This document shows positions 30,235 through 42,719 of a DNA stretch of 64,000 nucleotides, one piece after another. This DNA is from Seriola aureovittata. Its lineage: Eukaryota > Chordata > Actinopteri > Carangiformes > Carangidae. The stretch covers positions 25,196,001-25,260,000 of the forward strand of contig NC_079376.1 in NCBI RefSeq assembly GCF_021018895.1, read 5' to 3'. The stretch's first letter is position 1, and each line of letters starts with the position of its first letter. A program made the translations under genes and the position numbers. A model generated the notes under the pieces. That model did no database searches and was not told the origin of the DNA. It saw only the letters and a program-made list of their open reading frames with translations.

Positions 30235-30465
30235 TGATTTAACTGTGAAATAATGATTTATACTGTGATGTTAATATTCTGATTAATTTATTGACTTGAT
30301 TAATGCCTTGTTTTAATACTGATGTGCCAAATGTACACTTGATTTTTTTTCTCTCTCTTTAAAAAGTTTTACACAAGAATTAAGGAAACACAAAGAAACA
30401 TAACACTGCACCCTTTAAATTTGCTCAATGAGATAAATGTTATTTTGAACTGATTTTTTTTATGA

Positions 30466-30471
30466 AATAAA
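30466..30471 (+). terminator. galc polyadenylation signal
   Basis: AATAAA lies 232 bases after the galc stop codon and is followed by a T-rich downstream region. It is the best candidate for the 3' end of the transcript. Confidence 0.65.
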
Positions 30472-31015
30472 AGGATTTTATTATAAACTGCTTTTTAATT
30501 GTTTAAAAGCATTTGTGTAGTAGTAAGGGACAAAATGTGTCTAGCTCACTGGAGTGAAAATGAAGAGGTATATGTAAATGGATGAAATAATGTGTGATGT
30601 TATCTGATTTTACAGCTGTTTTCAGTGAAAAGCAAAAACGGCAGAAGCAGATTAATTTGATTTCAACTATCACTGGTTTAGAAACAGTATCTGAGGAAAT
30701 TGTGAGCACTAGTTAAAGTGTAGTATGTAGAATGGCTCCTAAATAGGTGCCAGGACACTACGAAGGTCACAGGGACTCAAGGGGGGGGCATGTTATTCAG
30801 AGATTTAATTGTATCAAAGTGTGACCAGATCACATCCTGTATAAAGTCTATGATTAAGTCTATGATCATGCTTGGATATTATGTGTTCAGCGTCCAAATC
30901 CGGGTCAGAATGCTGCTTTACATTTGTGCAACTGTAACTGACTGTAAGTATTTGGACAATTACACATTTTTGTTCTTGGCACTACATTAAAGTCTCAGTT
31001 TCAACAGACGGCAAA

Positions 31016-31290
31016 ATAACTCTGGCCCATACTTGGGCCACATCTTTGTTTTCTTCTGGCCCAGTTTAAACCCCAACAGCTCAAATCTGGCCCATATAGA
31101 ACATGATTGTCTGATGCTACTTCCACATCTGGACCAATTCTGGCATACACAGAAAATCTTCTGGCTGTCAGTGAGTACTGGAGGAGAACAGCTGGACTCT
31201 GCCCAGATCTGGATGTATATGGGCCAGACTTTGCCAAGGACCCAAGCATATGTTGGGCCAGAAGTTTCATTTTACTATAGTGCCTTTGGC
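31016..31290. repeat. TGGCCCA/TGGGCCA dispersed repeat cluster
   Basis: The palindromic words TGGCCCA and TGGGCCA recur about six times, often as TCTGGCCCATA-type units, with irregular spacing. This looks like a decayed tandem repeat. Confidence 0.5.
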
Positions 31291-31379
31291 ATCTTTGTGT
31301 CATTTCAACAGTAGTTCAAACATGAGGAGCTCAGATGTGGCTCAGTGTTAACTGAGAGGTGACACTTGCACACCTCATG

Positions 31380-31988
31380 TTACAGCATCATGTACACAAT
31401 TCCTGGAAGCTTAAAACATCCCAGTTCTTTCCTGGCCTGTGTCATCACCAGACATGTCACCTATTGAACATGTTTGGGATGCTCTGAATCTGCATGTAAA
31501 ATAGCGTGTCTCACTTCCTGCTAATATCCAGCAACTTCACCCAGCTACTGAAGAGGAGCAGTCCACCAACCACCAACCTGATCAACTCTGTGTCGCACTG
31601 CATGAGGCAAATGATGGTCACACCAGATACTGACTCCTTTTCTGATTCACAAACCTCTCCCCAAAAAATGCACATCTGTAGCCCAAGTCACACAGTTCAC
31701 CTAATGAATGTTTTGAAAGTCTTTTTTCAAAATAAAACTGCACAATTTAGAGTGACCTTTTATTTTGACCAGCCTAAGTTACACCTGTGAAGAAATCATT
31801 CTGTGTAATCAGCATCTTGATATACCACGCCTGTAAATTAGATGGATTATTTTGGCAAAGGAGAAGTGCTCACTGTCACGGATTTTAACACATTGGAGAT
31901 GAAAAATTGAGAGAAAGACGCCTTTTGTGTGGTGAGGAAAAGTCTTAAATCTTAAATCTGCTTTCTATATTTTTGTTCTGTGTAGAGT
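31380..31988 (+). mobile_element. Tc1-like transposon remnant, 3' half
   Basis: Frame-broken translation between about 31420 and 31640 resembles the C-terminus of Tc1-type DDE transposases (pattern W/L-PA...SPD-SPIEH-WD-L, later NSMRRRC-like and NGGHTRY-like words). The untranslated end that follows contains TTATTTTGACCAGCCTAAG, AATCAGCATCTTGATATACC and GGCAAAGGAGAAGTGCTCAC. I know this order from Tc1-like elements of fish. The element is old and stop-ridden, and its 5' half is missing or beyond recognition. Confidence 0.7.
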
Positions 31989-32000
31989 GAGGTGGGGCTG

Positions 32001-32117
32001 TACGGAGCCCCTAAAGGGACATGGGGAAAATATTTTTTTAGATATGTTTCTCGTCTCGTGCGCACGAGTAACATATCTAAAAAAATATTTTCCCCATGTC
32101 CCTTTAGGGGCTCCGTA
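32001..32117. mobile_element. hairpin MITE with 48-bp perfect arms
   Basis: The left arm (32001-32048, beginning TACGGAGCCCCTAAAGGGAC) is perfectly complementary to the right arm (32070-32117, ending GGGGCTCCGTA). The 21-base loop contains a second palindrome, CTCGTGCGCACGAG. Read as an element starting CGGAGCC and ending GGCTCCG, it is flanked on both sides by TA, the target duplication of Tc1/mariner elements. There is no coding capacity. The lack of any arm mismatch suggests a young insertion. It lies about 330 bp before the ak7 start codon. Confidence 0.85.
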
Positions 32118-32237
32118 GGAATAGTATCCGTGGAGAAGATCTTCGGGGTCTCTCTTCTGAATACCTGGTCTCCGGATGTAGGTGTACAGTTAGAAACAAG
32201 GAAGTGATGCTTGACATGGCGTTATGTAAGTGTATAT

Positions 32238-32244
32238 ATATTAA

Positions 32245-32297
<53 letters not shown>

Positions 32298-32300
32298 TTT
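32238..32300. repeat. (TA)n followed by poly(T)
   Basis: A TA dinucleotide run of about 40 bases is followed by about 22 T. It lies between the hairpin MITE and the ak7 promoter. Confidence 0.95.
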
Positions 32301-32369
32301 TATGAAACGCCATATTTTTTTCCATACGCCATGTTGCGCGCTTTGCTCGCTTCCAGCGCGAGAGGGCGC

Positions 32370-32383
32370 GTCTCTATGGCAAC
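32370..32383 (+). promoter_or_regulatory. X-box (RFX site) of ak7
   Basis: GTCTCTATGGCAAC matches all positions of the X-box consensus GTHNYYATRRNAAC bound by RFX factors at ciliary genes. It ends 68 bp before the ak7 ATG. This fits the axonemal role of AK7. RFX binding is inferred. Confidence 0.75.
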
Positions 32384-32450
32384 GCTACACTAACGACCCT
32401 TGCTGAAAACGTTTGCTAAAAGCTAACAATCTAATACGGCGCAGACGAGG

Positions 32451-35400
32451 ATGGAGAAAGTCAAGCAGTCACCCAAACGAGTCTTTATCAACAACATAGA
32501 CTCATACTCATCCAAGCACATCGCCAAGGTAAATATGTTTAAATGTGGAATGTCAAAACGGAGCTGTTAGCTAGTGTTAATGTGAGTTAGCAGTTACAGG
32601 CTGCCTCGTTCCTAACAGTTTTACAACATCAGGGAATTGAACTAGCACACACACTGTTTGTCGTAAGCAGCATCAACAGTGAGTTCATGTTTCCATCTTT
32701 GCAGTTTGTGTCTGAATGTGTTGTGGGGACATCTGTTGATCCCGATGGAGAGATGGAGTCTGAGGAGGAGGAGAGGATGAAATCAAACAGCAGCAGAGCA
32801 ACAGCCTTTCAGGTGGTGGGAAGTGTCTCTGAGAAATCAGACGAGGACAGACCACATGTGCTGGAGGAGTATTTAGTAAGTACTTCATCCAACAGAAACT
32901 ATGTAGTAAAGTCATAAACTGAGGAAAAACACTCAGATACTCCAGTGTCAATTTAAACGTAGAATTTGAGACCAGATTTTTGTTTGTTTGTTTGTTTGTT
33001 TGTTTGTTTGTTTGTTTGAATAAAAGCGACTGGACAGAGACGAGCTCCTTCCAAAACTGATGAGCTGTGATGTTATCATCTACAACATCAGCCAGCACAG
33101 TGAACAGGTGGAGGAGGCCCTCTGGGCTGTTTCAGGTGAGCAGTTCTCTGTATGTTGGGTGGTTGATGGGTTGTGTTCATTGTTTATTAAGGCTGCTTAA
33201 CATTGTTCACAGTTTATTGGTTCCATTGGATTACAGCAGCATCCACACTTTGTAACCTGAGTATCCAGACAGTGTTCAATATAAAACTTGAAATAATTAT
33301 TATGTACACAGGGGGTCTCCGACAGGTGCCTTGTGAACTACCTTTTGGAGACCCCTGTTTCAAAGTAGCTCACCCAAAGGTTCAGAGAATATAGTCTGTA
33401 CAAACCATGGATGTATAGTTCAAACTTTAAGCAACACAAGAGATGTCAGTTTAATGAGCTCCTGTTAAGTTTGTTTACATCAGATCTGTTGTAGGTTGCA
33501 GTGATAGCAACTTTTCTGATAACAGAACAGGTATAAACTCAACTTTTCCAACAAACAGGAAATATGTTGCCATGGATACAGTGAGTTAAGCTGTGGACTT
33601 CAACTTGAACCCTGTTTTTTTGCCTATGTTTGGTTACATTTTGGGAAATGAAGTCAAGTGAATTATCTATTTTAACTTCCTGTTTGTTATGTACCATTGA
33701 TGAACTGACAACTGTCACTGATCACTGACTGAGGAGCCTCTTTCTCTGGTTTTTAATTAGATTTATGGAGCTTTATTTGCAGTGGTGTTTTCATGTCTGC
33801 GTGTCTGACTGAATCATGACTCAGATTGTTGTCTGATGTGAGTTTCAGATGTTTTTTGGTACAAAATGTGAATTTTGGATATTAATATTTGATGACTTGT
33901 TAAATGATCTTATTCATCTGATTTGGTTTGGAGATCAGTTTGAGTGTTTTTTTTATGAATAACTAAATAAATGTAACCAGTAGTATAAGACATGAGGAGC
34001 TCTCAGCCCCTTTGATTTTTTCAAAGTAGCTCTCAGATTAAAAAAGGTTGGAGACCCCTGATCAACCCTCGAATGATTCATTATGCTACTATTTGTCTTC
34101 CTGAGTGTAAGATAGCTTTTACGTTTGTAGTTTATTTTCTATTTTCAATCATGAACTCTTGCTCTACCTTTACAAAGTCATCACTACCTGTAGATTGACT
34201 CTTGTTTTTATTTACCAGTAATGTCACATGACTATTTTCTCATAATACTTCTCAAAGATACAGTTTGGTGAACGTGTACAGCACAGTTTCTTTACTTTTT
34301 GTGGCCTGTGTCCAAGGATTATTATAACTTCAGCCATTTTAAGAGGTTTCATGTTGTTATGTTAATTTCAGTCTTTTATACTCAGAACTAGGAATGGCTT
34401 TCTTTGGGCACTATTCTCAGAACAAGTACGATTACCATTAATATAAATAAATCAGATCCAACAACCACGTCTGTAACTCACCTGAACTGCTGTTACCTGG
34501 GGCTTCCTATTTATCACTATAGGGATGTAGCTGATGCCTTTGTAATATCTTATTATCTGTAGACATGTTTGGAAATAATATGTCGCCTTTCAGTTATGTG
34601 TGAATTCATGTTATTTACTTATTTACCTTTTTAAGAATGAATTCCAAATAAGGATACCAGGAAATCATCCCAATAAAGTGTGTATATCTAGATGTCCTTA
34701 TTTTCATTTAAGCAGCATTGTTTCAGAGAGATCATCTGCAGCCAACACATGAGCCTGAACGCACTGAGCAACACTGGCATCGAATATTTCGATATAATAC
34801 TACCATAATTAATCAATCAGGTAACGTCTCCTTCTGTGTTGTACTTTTAGCTCTTCACAATGAAATGGGGAATTTTTCTGGACCAAAGACGTTTATCCTA
34901 ATCTCCACAGTGATGACTTGGGCATGCAGCAAGCCAGTGGACACTGTAAGTGGACACGCAGTGTACCTTTGGCTGACCTAACCTGCTATCTTTGTGTTAC
35001 ACAAACCTATGTTTGTTTCTTATTATATTCTAATTTAGGTCATAGGTCTGAAATGTAATTGTTCATTCAAACATTTATTTAGTAGTATTACTGTGGATTG
35101 AAATTGTGCTATTAGACCAACGCATATCATGTAGTATGTTGTCTGATGTAATCTCATTAATCTCCAGCTAAGGTGGTTATCTGACAAAAACTGAATTCAC
35201 TTGTCTGTGTTGTGTGACAGGATGACGTGGAGCTTCCTTTCACTGATCAGATTTTCTGGAGAAGAAGAGCACATCCCAGCTTCAAACAACACATTGACCT
35301 GGAGAAAAAGGTGGTCAAAATGGGCAAAACTGTGAGTTTCAAATCCCTGAGTTGTTACATTTTGTCTGACAGGAGACTCATGATTGAGATGTATCACCCT

Positions 35401-36909
35401 GTCATGCGGTTTTTGCTTGTAGAACAGAACATTGTTCTCGACATACGTGGTGGCGTCAGGACTTCAGTATGGGATGGGAGAGCAGGTCTTCCACTTCTTT
35501 TTCAAGGTGAGATTTGAAGACTGTTGTTTGATCATCAACAAGATTCCCACAGGTTTATGTTACACAAAAAACAATTCACACATAATAATCTGTCACAGTC
35601 CAGATGGAGCATCTGCAAACATATGACCTGAGCCCTTTTTTTGGTGAATCTCCAAGTTATTATCTTGAACTATGAGAGCCCATTGGTTATGGTTGTAGAT
35701 GACAGAAAAACCAGGCAAAGGGGAAATAATCTTCTTTCTCGATTGTATCTGACTTTGTGCTTCCTGCAACAGCACTGCTTCAGCACCCACAGCACTTTAG
35801 TTTGAATGGTTTGGAGAGGTCCGGCGCAGCGAGCACAGGAGCATGGCTTAAGAGAGACTTCACACTTTCAAAGGCATGCTGGCATTCATAAGTCCACACA
35901 GAGTCAACATTTGGGCTCAGCAAATGGAGTAAAGGCAAAACAACAGCAGAAAAGTTAGGACAGAAACTCCTGTAATAACCTGGCATGCTGAGAAAACTGC
36001 AAACGGTTCTCCTAGTGGCGCTTTTCCATGTTTGTTGCAGGTGTAGCCGAAGCAGGGTACATTGCAGATGAATGGTTCACTGATTGTAGTAAGCTGATCA
36101 CTTTAATGTTGTAGTGGATACAGTGTCACGTGTCTACACCGATTGCTGTGTAAAGGAAAAACAAAAATGTACAAAAGATGAGTAAAGTAACTTAGAAAAC
36201 TTACTGGCATTCATTCAAACACGGAGGAACTGGCGACCTGACATGATGTTCTCACATACTCCTCTTGGAAGTGGTTTTAATGATTAGCATTTTTAAGATA
36301 ATCTTTTTAAGCTTTGACACTGGATTTTCTTGCCTGCTTGACAGCAGGACAGGAAATGCTCTCTATCCAAAAACAATATCTGATGATGTTGTGAATAATA
36401 TTTACAGAATTAAATATCAGCTTATATTCATATTTTTCTTGGCAATGGTCACAATCCATAGATATTAAAGGAAATAAAGGAAAATATATCCTATAAGGAA
36501 AAAAGAGATCTGTCTGTTGATTAATCTATTACTCATTTCCATCTTGTTATTCTTTGTTATTCTTGTTTTTATTATTGAAAATTTTGATTTGGCAGACATT
36601 TGAAGGTCTCCAAAAGGTCTCCAAAATCATTAGGGATCATATTATGGGCAGTATGAATTTCAACACCAGACATCATGGAAACCTGGACAGTATCTGTGGA
36701 GACATGTGGAAAAAGTGTTGGATGGAGCAACATCACCATCCTAAGACCCATCACAAACTGTGACAATGTGAATTTACTTCACATGTGTTACTAAAGGAAA
36801 TAATCTCTATTATTAGACGTCGTGGCTGGGACAAGAACCTCAAATACCTGTCTTTGGAGACGGCAGCAACATCATCCCCACGATTCACATCAATGACCTG
36901 GCAAGGTTT

Positions 36910-36968
<59 letters not shown>

Positions 36969-39900
36969 TGCACAGAGGAGGGAAAATATATCTATTGATG
37001 TGGGGTTATAGCTTGCAAAGTAGAAATTTGCTATAAACTATACATATACTATATATATTATAAACAGTGTAATTTCTTTGTGTAAATTCAGTGTGATTCA
37101 GAACGTGATTGAACATCAGCCCCAACCATATTACCTGCTGGCTGTGGACTATTCCAACAACACTATGGAGAACATTGTAAAGGTGAGTGTAGCACCAATC
37201 AGGAAATGTTCTGTCACAGAGGAGAAACATACATTATATAAATGTAAATGGGCTGGAAGTGTAGTTAAACCTGGTACAATCAGTCAGTGACGGATTGATC
37301 TCTTTCTCCACCAGACAGTTGCCTCTGCACTTGGACCAGGGAAGATCCAGAAAAAGCCATTTGAAGAAGCCTTCCTCACAAAGGACTTAAGTGTATGTTA
37401 GTCTTGCCTCAGTATTGCTAATAAACAGGAAACCTGTCTGCTTCAAGAACTTCCAAAAATAGTTTTTAGATATATAGTTATTTTCTTCTTTCAAACAGCG
37501 AGATGAGAATATTGATATCAGTCTCGTGTATGTGTTCAGAGCTGGAGTATGTGGATGTGGTTTAACGTAAAGACTGGAGGCAGGGGGGAAACAGCTAACC
37601 TGGCTCCGTCCACAGGTCAATAATACACCTATCAACACCTCTAAAGCTCTAACCTGCACATGAACAGAAAGATAATGTAACTGCTGCGTTATTGGAAATC
37701 AGGCTATATCATCTAGTGTATGACAACACACCAGTCTGATTTGTAGAAAAAAAACATTGGCACCTCTAGTCAGCCTTGTGATAGACTGACTTAATCATCC
37801 CAAACATGTCATTTCCATTGAAATTTCAACCGGTAACAGATGCTCTACTTTGTAGAGAAAAGTGAAAGAGGGAAAACTCAAATGAAAGGTGATTTGCTTC
37901 TGTCAACTGAAGCCACACAGGCTGACATTTACACAATGTTGATTCTGAAAAGCAGAGTCATCCTGTGTGAAGCACGTTTATATTTGAGTAAGAATCAAAT
38001 AAAAGTTATACTGTGTGCTAATCAGTGAGCTGTAGAGGTGTTGGAGAACATATTTTTCATCTTTGGATAGACCCAAGTTAGCTGTTTAAGCTAAGCTAGG
38101 CTAACCATGTGCTGACTCAGTAAAGCAATAATTAGAACTCAGAATGAAGGTATTTGTCCTCTCATCTCACGAGTGGGGTGAAGGTGGATTTAAAACAAAG
38201 AGACAAAGGACAAGGATTTTTTTGACATTCATCTTTTTAATAGACGACGGAAATTGATTCCATGCTGGTCAACCTTCGCATGGAGGGTTTCCACGTCAAG
38301 GAACTGTTCTCTATCAACTGGCAGTGTGAATCTGGTTTGGTGGAAAACATGGAGCTGGTGGTGGAGGAGTACCGGCAGAACAGAGGACTGCTGGTAGGTA
38401 ATAAAGCAAAAGGCAAAAACATGTCTCTATCCAGAGAATATACAGAGGAATGATAATATTGCTGCTTCTCCATATATGGTTAAGTTGTGTATTATACTGT
38501 GACAGTTGTCGTAGTCATTATTAAGTTGTACTAGTGTGATCCATGCATTTTATTCTCTCCAGCCCATCCGTCTGTGTGTTCTGGGTCCTCCTGCAGTGGG
38601 GAAAAGTACAGTATCAAAGCAGATCTGTGAACACTACAAGCTCCATCACATCACACTGAAGGAGACCATCTCTGAAACCATCACACAGCTAGTGAGCTCT
38701 CACATCATACATTTTCATGTGATCCGTGGTTATAGTGTTGATAATGCAGCTGCAGACTTTTGAACTGTCCTAACAAACTATTTCTATCCCCGTGTCTATA
38801 GGAAAACACTGTGAGGAGATTTGATCCAGATGCAGAGAATGAGGATTCAGCAGCAGAGGCCCAGGACCTGCTCAACAGACTGAAGGACAGTATGGAGCAG
38901 AGCGGAGGTGTGGACCTTTAAGTAAATGTTATTTACCTTTAAGATCAATTCACTCTTAATGATATAAGTGTCAGGTAATGAGGTCTGCATGTGACACTCA
39001 TATCAGGTGTCACTTTGAATCTCAAGTCAGTCTTAATTCATATTATTATTCAACAAAAAAAAATGAAAGGCCTGGATAGTTTGTAACTAACAACTGTGTC
39101 CTTACAGAGGTCTTTTTAAAGTGATAGAGAGATTGTGGCTGGTAATTACATGGTTGATTTTATATGGTTTAATGAACAAATTATATTACATTATATTTGT
39201 TTAAATTACAGTCTGCATATTGCTGATATTCTAAGATAAAATTGTGTCTCACAGTCGTCATCTGTGAATGGATCTAGATCAGGTGTCATCATGTGACCTA
39301 CATGAAGAATGTGATAACAGCTGGTTATATATGGATGGTGTGGGTGCTGGGTCAAAAGGTGATCTTTGAATCAGGATCACAAAAACTTTATAGATCCAAG
39401 TTGTTCTGTTAAAACTGCTCAACACTCAGTTAGGAATGAAAAAGAAAAAGAGTAAAAAATTAAAACTATTATAAAATAATAATAAATACACACCAAGTGA
39501 ACAGAAACATGTACAACTGCAAAAGTGATTTAAAAAAAAAAGGTAGAAGGTAGAATCACAGTACGGACAAAAGTGCAAACATTGAAATGTAATTTCAACA
39601 GTAATTTAACACTAAATTAACAGTAGTGTGTAAAGTAAACTGGATGGAAAATGTAACGTAGCTCAACATTCAATTAATAGCAGTTTAAAGTTAGCCAGTA
39701 GACCATTGATTTAAAGATGATCTCCAATAGTCTAATCTATGGAACTGAGAGACGCCTGGTCAACTACATCTACCTCTAGCAGGTTCTAATGCGACACGGG
39801 AAATGTAGGATCCAGTTTTTCTGTTTCAATTTTGATCATTCTTTTTTAATCTGTCTTTCACAATACTAAATCAGTAGAGTGTCCCTTTGAGATGATATTG

Positions 39901-42531
39901 CCACACTGTTATATCAGCTCTTTTGTCCATTAGGTCAAATGGATGACCAGCTGTTGGTGAAGGTGCTGAAGGTAAAGCTGATGTCTAACCCTTGCAGAAA
40001 TCAAGGTTTTGTTCTTGACGGCCTTCCCAAGACATTTGAACAAGCTAAAGAGCTCTTCAGTGGTGAGACACCAACTCAAAATCACAATCACATGCGCTGC
40101 ATATACAATGAATACATACTGTACATACACACACAGCTCTATGTTTTTATTTGTTTTCTAGCTGAAGAAGATGAATCCGAAGATGGGACATCCCACATTT
40201 CTTCACATAGCAAGAAGATTATGCCAGGTGTTTGCAGTGCTCTGTCATCACAATGCTATTATTTCACATTGGGGTAGACACTCTAAAATGTTACCCCACA
40301 AAAGTCTTGTAGTAATAGTTGCATTGTGTGTATCTCAGAGTTTGTGTTACGCCTGGATGCAACAGACGCCTTCCTGAAGGAGCGAGTGATGAACCTGCCT
40401 GAGAGGCTGGTGCAGGAACACAACTACGAGCATGAGCACTTCCTGCAATGCCTCGCCAGTTACAGAGAAAATAACATGGAGGATGAAACTGTTGTCAACT
40501 ACTTTGATGAGCAGGACATGACCCCTCTGAACCTGGGTAATCCAGCAAGCATGTCTACAGTACATCCTGTGAGTGGGTGATGTAGGGAGAGGAATGAGTA
40601 TACGTTCAGGCAGTGCGCTTTTTCCTTTTAAACCAAAAAAACTGAAAAACGGTCCAATTCTGGTGGTTAGTCTGGTGGTGGAAAATTCTCTTTGGGAATT
40701 TTTCCTTGTTGAATTGAAAGAATGAAGAAAGGTAGTCAGGTGGCATGGAAGTAAAGGTAAGTATTTCAAATTAAAAGCCAACAGAATAACATGGCATTCT
40801 ATACAAGTGTAAAATTCTGCAAGCAGAGACTGACAGACAGGCAGTAAGGAAAGAACGCCTCAAATTTGGGTTTAAGCCAGGAATATAAAGTACTTTTTGA
40901 ATGTTTTTATTTTTTGCATCTGCTTTGACACCTTCATTTTTTTTAAATCATGTCAGGCCTCTCTGTTATCTATGGTTTCATTTCTACCATGAATTAAGAT
41001 CATTACTTTCATCATACTGTGCTCCTCGTCGTCCTCTCCAGAGATCACCAGCAGTGACGAACCTGACTGCCTGCTGCTGATGCAGAAGATCTACGACACG
41101 GTGGGCAAGCCCAGGAACTACGGCCCCAGCAGTCAGGAGGTGGAGGAGGAGAACATGAGGAAGGCTGAAGAGAAACTGAGGAGAGAGGCTCTGGAGAAGG
41201 CACAAGAGGAGCAGATGGAGGTGGAGGAGGCCAGACACAGGACTGCACGCTGGGAGGAGTGGGTAGGTGCTGAGAGGAGAGCTTAGGTTTGGATATAGAC
41301 AAGGGTATGGAGGCTTTACCTGGTGCTTTGCAAATGAAATATCAAACTAAATGCTTATATCATTTTTTTGTGTGTATATGCCGCAGCCCGTTTCAGTGGC
41401 TCCTGGTCATTTTCTTATTTTTCCAAACTTTTAACTTTCTTCTTTTGACGTGTTTAGATTTTTACCAGTAACTTATTTAAGCTGCAGCCTCTCTAAACAT
41501 GCTGGTAGAGAGAGTCCTGGATTGTTTTCTTCACCCGAGAATTATTTCTTTCATTCCGCTACCTTTTTGGATGCTATCATTCAGCTACTGTATGTTACTG
41601 TTGTCGGTCTCAGTGTGCACACGCCATCTTGGTTGTTGTTTACATTCCCCCTCCACTAACCTGGCAACCGCACGTGACATCATTCACTGTGTTGCTGCGA
41701 GACCCCAGACTCTTCTTCATGATCTCCGAAGACTTCAACTGGCCAACACTCTCCCGTTTTCACTCAGTGTGTGGACTGGACAACAGAGGAGACAGGACCC
41801 TGGACCTGGTGTATGCTAATGTTAAAGAGTTGAAAGTTCAGACCACAACCTGGTCCACCTTCAGCCCAAATACAGACCTCTGGTCATGTGTCTCAGGGCA
41901 GTATGTCGCTGAGGAGATGTACGCTACTCTGAAAGACTTAATTTAACCAACTGTGATGTTGCTCTCATGCCAGATGTTGAGGACATAGATGGACAGTCTG
42001 TTGACCAAGTAAATCAACTTCTGTTCCAGTCAATCCTGGATTACTAAGGACATTACAGTACTTGTGAAAGAGAAGTAGAGGGTGTTTAGGTCACGGACTG
42101 TGAGGCAGTAAAAAGGAACAGCTGTCAGTGAATATTAGAGAAGGAAAGGAGGAAGCTGGAGCAGAATGACACCAGAGGGGTGTCATTATGTTGGTGTTTG
42201 GTTACGATTATGGAGTTTGAGTTTTTGTGTGTGTGTGTGTGTCAGACTAATGGTTTGGAGGAGGTGAGGCAGCAGGAGGAGGAGCTGCTGGAGGCCCAGT
42301 CAGTCCCTATGAGGAACTACCTGTTGGAGCACGTCATGCCCATTCTGACCCAGGGTCTGATCGAATGCTGCAGAGCACGACCACACGACCCCGTGGACTT
42401 CCTGGTATGACACTCAGCACCAGTTATCACCTAATTCTGAGAATTAAAGTTAATTAGATGTTGATTTGATCTTGTGGTTTGTCTCGTTGCAGGCAGAGTA
42501 CCTGTTTAAGAACAACCCCTCTGACTACTGA
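32451..42531 (+). CDS. ak7: adenylate kinase 7, complete, 18 exons
   Basis: AK7 is a cilium/flagellum-associated adenylate kinase (2 ADP to ATP + AMP). Its loss in mammals causes ciliary dyskinesia and sperm flagellar defects. Exons: 32451-32528, 32705-32875, 33027-33135, 34851-34945, 35221-35331, 35423-35506, 36817-36905, 37092-37182, 37315-37392, 38244-38393, 38563-38691, 38802-38907, 39934-40062, 40162-40227, 40339-40536, 41042-41262, 42246-42404, 42493-42531. All phases join, giving 700 residues (human 723). The N-terminal half is the dehydrogenase-like region ([18 protein letters not shown]). The kinase P-loop GPPAVGKS lies at about 360-367 and GFVLDGLPK at about 455-463. A charged helix with many Glu/Arg follows. 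The C-terminus is a Dpy-30 motif ([17 protein letters not shown], then [15 protein letters not shown]). The gene lies about 2.2 kb downstream of galc on the same strand. Fish may carry two ak7 copies; which one this is cannot be told here. Confidence 0.96.
32978..33018. repeat. (TTTG)n tetranucleotide next to ak7 exon 3
   Basis: About nine TTTG units end 8 bases before the acceptor of ak7 exon 3 and take the place of its polypyrimidine tract. Confidence 0.9.
33308..34056. repeat. possible hAT-type non-autonomous element
   Basis: The left end reads CAGGGGGTCTCCGAC and the right end GGTTGGAGACCCCTG, imperfect inverted repeats like hAT termini. A further copy of GGAGACCCCTG lies at about 33346. 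I could not find an 8-bp target duplication, so the call is weak. It lies in ak7 intron 3. Confidence 0.35.
35590..36060 (-). pseudogene. Ty3/gypsy retrotransposon pol remnant
   Basis: Read on the minus strand, one frame resembles the stretch just after the reverse transcriptase core ([21 protein letters not shown] and [19 protein letters not shown]). A second frame resembles the start of the RNase H domain (GAEAVLLQE). The frames are separate and stop codons interrupt them, so the fragment is dead. It lies antisense in ak7 intron 6. No LTR is seen within the intron. Confidence 0.75.
36910..36966. repeat. (AC)n microsatellite after ak7 exon 7
   Basis: AC run of about 57 bases beginning five bases after the donor of ak7 exon 7. 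Confidence 0.95.
39340..39560. repeat. degraded repeat with a CTTTATAGATCCA end
   Basis: The stretch contains ACTTTATAGATCCAAGTTGTT, close to the CTTTATTGATCC end common to teleost LINE/SINE tails, followed by A-rich sequence. It lies in ak7 intron 12. Confidence 0.35.
41500..42060 (+). pseudogene. non-LTR retrotransposon endonuclease remnant
   Basis: In ak7 intron 16 a frame reads [20 protein letters not shown] and [14 protein letters not shown], the C-terminal part of an AP-endonuclease-type domain of fish LINEs (pattern DFN...[17 protein letters not shown]...DHNLV). A frameshift follows, after which [20 protein letters not shown] coding continues in another frame. Stops and shifts show that it is inactive. 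The sense orientation matches the host gene. Confidence 0.7.
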
Positions 42532-42574
42532 ATATACACACTTCTACAGATACAAATACAGAACAGAAAACTGA

Positions 42575-42580
42575 AATAAA
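42575..42580 (+). terminator. ak7 polyadenylation signal
   Basis: AATAAA lies 44 bases after the ak7 stop codon, followed by a T-rich run (GTCTTTTTTTCC). Confidence 0.8.
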
Positions 42581-42719
42581 GTCTTTTTTTCCTCCTAATT
42601 TTGCTGTGCTCTTTAGGATATTAGAGACTGGAGTCAATTACATGCAGCATTTCTATTAGAGGAAAACCTCCTGCAGTCTCTTAGACATGCCAAGTGTCCC
42701 TCAGTTCATGCTGGGATTT

